Shown here piece after piece: positions 62,347-64,000 of a DNA stretch of 64,000 nucleotides (its first letter is position 1; each line of letters opens with the position of its first letter). The position numbers were made by a program, and so were the translations under genes. Under the pieces are notes generated by a model. It had not been told where the DNA came from, searched no databases, and saw only the letters and a program-made list of their open reading frames with translations. Source of the stretch: Corallococcus silvisoli. Its GTDB lineage: Bacteria; Myxococcota; Myxococcia; Myxococcales; Myxococcaceae. The stretch lies in the NCBI RefSeq assembly GCF_009909145.1, contig NZ_JAAAPJ010000009.1, positions 360,937-424,936 of the forward strand, read 5' to 3'.

Positions 62347-64000
62347 GGCTGGTTCCTCGAGGTGGGATGGGAGAAGGCGTCACGGAAGGATTCCAACACC
62401 TGCCGCCATTCCTGGAGGAGCGCGGCGGCGGTGTCGGGGCGGAACAGCTCGACCTTGTATTCGAGCGTGGCGATGAGACCCTGGGGCGCGTCGGAGACGC
62501 CCAGCTTCAGGTCATAGAGCGTCCAGCCGCGCGTGCGCATCAGCGGGCGGACCGCGAGGCCGGGCACCTGGGGAGAGTTGCCTTCCCGGTCTGAGAAGGT
62601 GAAGCCGATGCGGCACAGCTCGGGCAGCAGCCGGACCAGCTCCGTGTGGGGCAAGCCCTGGTGCGCGAACGCCTCAAGGTAGGCCGTGCGGACGCGGGCC
62701 AGGGCATCGCGTGGCGTGAGCCCCTGCTCCATCTGGGAGCGGATGACGAGGTAGCCGGCGAACATGCCGATCAACGGCTCCAACTCCGGGCGCGGCCGCT
62801 GGGCATGCGCGAAGCCCACGCGGATGTCGTCCTGGCCCGACCGGCGCGCCAGCAGCACCTGGAACGCGGACAGGAGCAACATGAACAGCGTCACGCCCTC
62901 CGCGCGGCAGAGCTGCCGCAGGTCGGCGACGAGCTCCGGAGGCAGGACGAGGTCGAGGCTCGCGCCGCGCAGGGACTCGCGCTCCGGGCGCGGGAAGTCC
63001 AGGGGCAGCTGCACGTCCTGGGGCGACCCCGACAGCCTCTCCGCCCAGTACGCGCGCAGCCGCTCCAGCGCTCCGTCCTTCAGCCACGCGTGCTGCCAGC
63101 GGGTGAAGTCCTGGTACTGGATCGGCAGCTCCGGAAGAGGCGATGCGCGCCCCTCGCGGAAGGTGGCGTAGAGCACGGCGAGCTCGCCCGCGAAGACGGA
63201 GAAGGAGACGAAGTCCGTCACCGCGTGGTGCATGTTGACCAGCAGCACGTGCCGTTCCGCGGTGAGCCGGTACAGGTGACAGCGCAAGAGCGGCCCGTGC
63301 TCCAGGTCGAAGGGAAGGTCCATCTGCGCCCGCGCGCGGCGCAGGGCTTCGGCCTCCCGCTCCGCTTCCGGTAGCGAGTCCAGCGCCTCCACTTCGAACG
63401 GAACCGGCCCGGGAGGAACGATGTGCTGCCACGGCCGCCCATCCACCGTGGCGAACGTCGTGCGCAGGCTCTCGTGGCGGCGGACGATCTCCTCGACGCC
63501 TTGCTTCAGGGCCGCCACATCCAACATGCCCCCCAGACCGAGCACGACCGGGGATGCATTGTGCGCGCTCTCGGCGCCGCCCTGCTCCGGCGACCAGTAG
63601 ACCTCCTGGCTGAATGACAGCGGGAGGCGATCAACAGGAGGCGTCCGCACGACGGGCGGGAGCGGCTTCACCGCGTCCGCCTTGCCGGGCGTCTGAAGCA
63701 ACTCCGCCAATGCGACCACCGTGGGACGCTCGAAGAGATCCGCGAGCGCCAGCTCCCGGCCGAAGAGCGCACCCAGGCGTGTCACGACCTGTGTGGCGAT
63801 GAGGGAGTGGCCGCCCAGGTCGAAGAAGTTGTCGTGCAGCCCGACGCGCTCCACCTTCAGCAGCTCCGCCCACTGCTCCGCGATGAGCTGCTCCACCGGC
63901 GTTCGCGGCGCCGCGAAGGCGCTCGTGCGCGGCGTGGCATCGGCGCTCAGCGCGGGCAGCTTCGCCCGGTCCACCTTCCCGCTCGGCGTCAGCGGCAGCG
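62343..64000 (-). CDS. NRPS, C-terminal part (A end-PCP-C), 5' end outside window
   Basis: The last 550 residues of a nonribosomal peptide synthetase; the gene begins beyond 64000. From the edge: an adenylation-domain end LPLTPSGKVDRAKLPA, a carrier protein with the pantetheine Ser in FDLGGHSLIATQ, then a condensation domain (~440 residues) with LPLSFSQEVYW, VLLVNMHHAVTDFVSF (the HHxxxD motif) and YQDFTRWQHAWL. There is no thioesterase or reductase; the gene ends after the C domain, so chain release must come from a further partner or the C domain itself. It overlaps the glycosyltransferase gene by four bases. It is separate from the myxochelin locus. Confidence 0.92.
   Translation of the reverse strand, partial: LPLTPSGKVDRAKLPALSADATPRTSAFAAPRTPVEQLIAEQWAELLKVERVGLHDNFFDLGGHSLIATQVVTRLGALFGRELALADLFERPTVVALAELLQTPGKADAVKPLPPVVRTPPVDRLPLSFSQEVYWSPEQGGAESAHNASPVVLGLGGMLDVAALKQGVEEIVRRHESLRTTFATVDGRPWQHIVPPGPVPFEVEALDSLPEAEREAEALRRARAQMDLPFDLEHGPLLRCHLYRLTAERHVLLVNMHHAVTDFVSFSVFAGELAVLYATFREGRASPLPELPIQYQDFTRWQHAWLKDGALERLRAYWAERLSGSPQDVQLPLDFPRPERESLRGASLDLVLPPELVADLRQLCRAEGVTLFMLLLSAFQVLLARRSGQDDIRVGFAHAQRPRPELEPLIGMFAGYLVIRSQMEQGLTPRDALARVRTAYLEAFAHQGLPHTELVRLLPELCRIGFTFSDREGNSPQVPGLAVRPLMRTRGWTLYDLKLGVSDAPQGLIATLEYKVELFRPDTAAALLQEWRQVLESFRDAFSHPTSRNQP

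Noticed and set aside
62343..63974. Missing Gly in HHAVTDF of the terminal condensation domain as a sign of inactivity
   Set aside because: The two His and the Asp are kept, and replacement of the Gly after Asp is common in active condensation domains.

Overview
The window is high-GC chromosomal DNA with very strong G/C bias at third codon positions. It carries a myxochelin-type siderophore locus, DUF4215 and Dickkopf-like Cys-rich lipoproteins, a CorE-like sigma factor and many secreted lipoproteins. Together these point to a myxobacterium of the Myxococcaceae (Myxococcus, Corallococcus or close kin). This placement is inferred from gene content, since no rRNA gene is present.

Layout. 1-7.9 kb: ordinary chromosomal genes (polyprenyl synthetase, MFS transporter, methyl-accepting chemotaxis protein, a dienelactone-hydrolase/SnoaL-like fusion that lacks its nucleophile, a response regulator-histidine kinase hybrid, an ornithine-cyclodeaminase-like enzyme). 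8-12.4 kb: a compact set of TPR lipoprotein, HupE/UreJ-like membrane protein with an EF-hand loop, DUF4331 secreted protein and small lipoprotein, closed by a hairpin terminator. 12.5-13.3 kb: a peptidoglycan amidase. 13.4-23.6 kb: a metal-handling region with a small Cys-rich protein, overlapping czcCBA genes, an ECF sigma factor with a six-Cys tail, an ICMT-like methyltransferase, a TolC-type lipoprotein and a multicopper oxidase. 23.7-28.4 kb: a fatty-acid desaturase, a small PRC-barrel-like protein, a two-gene PH-domain membrane operon, and a divergent SDR/HxlR pair with palindromes between them.

28.6-36.9 kb is an accessory, partly decayed stretch. Two near-identical 157-bp inverted copies of an IS630-type helix-turn-helix fragment enclose a two-gene cassette. 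Beyond them lie a large multidomain lipoprotein, two probable frameshifted genes, a small Cys-rich lipoprotein, an NlpC/P60 protein and a tRNA-Arg(CCU) remnant lacking its 5' acceptor strand. A dihydroxyacetone kinase follows.

38.8-56 kb is an almost complete catecholate siderophore locus: MFS exporter, class III aminotransferase (MxcL-like), MxcC/D/E/F, the NRPS MxcG (C-A-PCP-reductase), a type II DAHP synthase, a TonB-dependent receptor with a fused TonB C-terminal domain, and a secreted lipoprotein ending in a terminator. Four Fur-like boxes sharing an ATGAGAA core precede the transcription units, so the DNA itself suggests iron repression. The genes supply chorismate, convert it to 2,3-dihydroxybenzoate, load it on the ArCP of MxcF, condense it with an amino acid (expected lysine) and release it reductively. 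The product is then exported and the ferric complex taken up.

56-64 kb holds an M19-dipeptidase-like lipoprotein, a YCII protein, an unrecognised propeller-like protein, a methyltransferase and, at the right edge, a second NRPS (A-PCP-C end only) translationally coupled to a glycosyltransferase-like gene. The rest of that cluster lies outside the window. No intact insertion sequence, CRISPR array or rRNA gene was seen.
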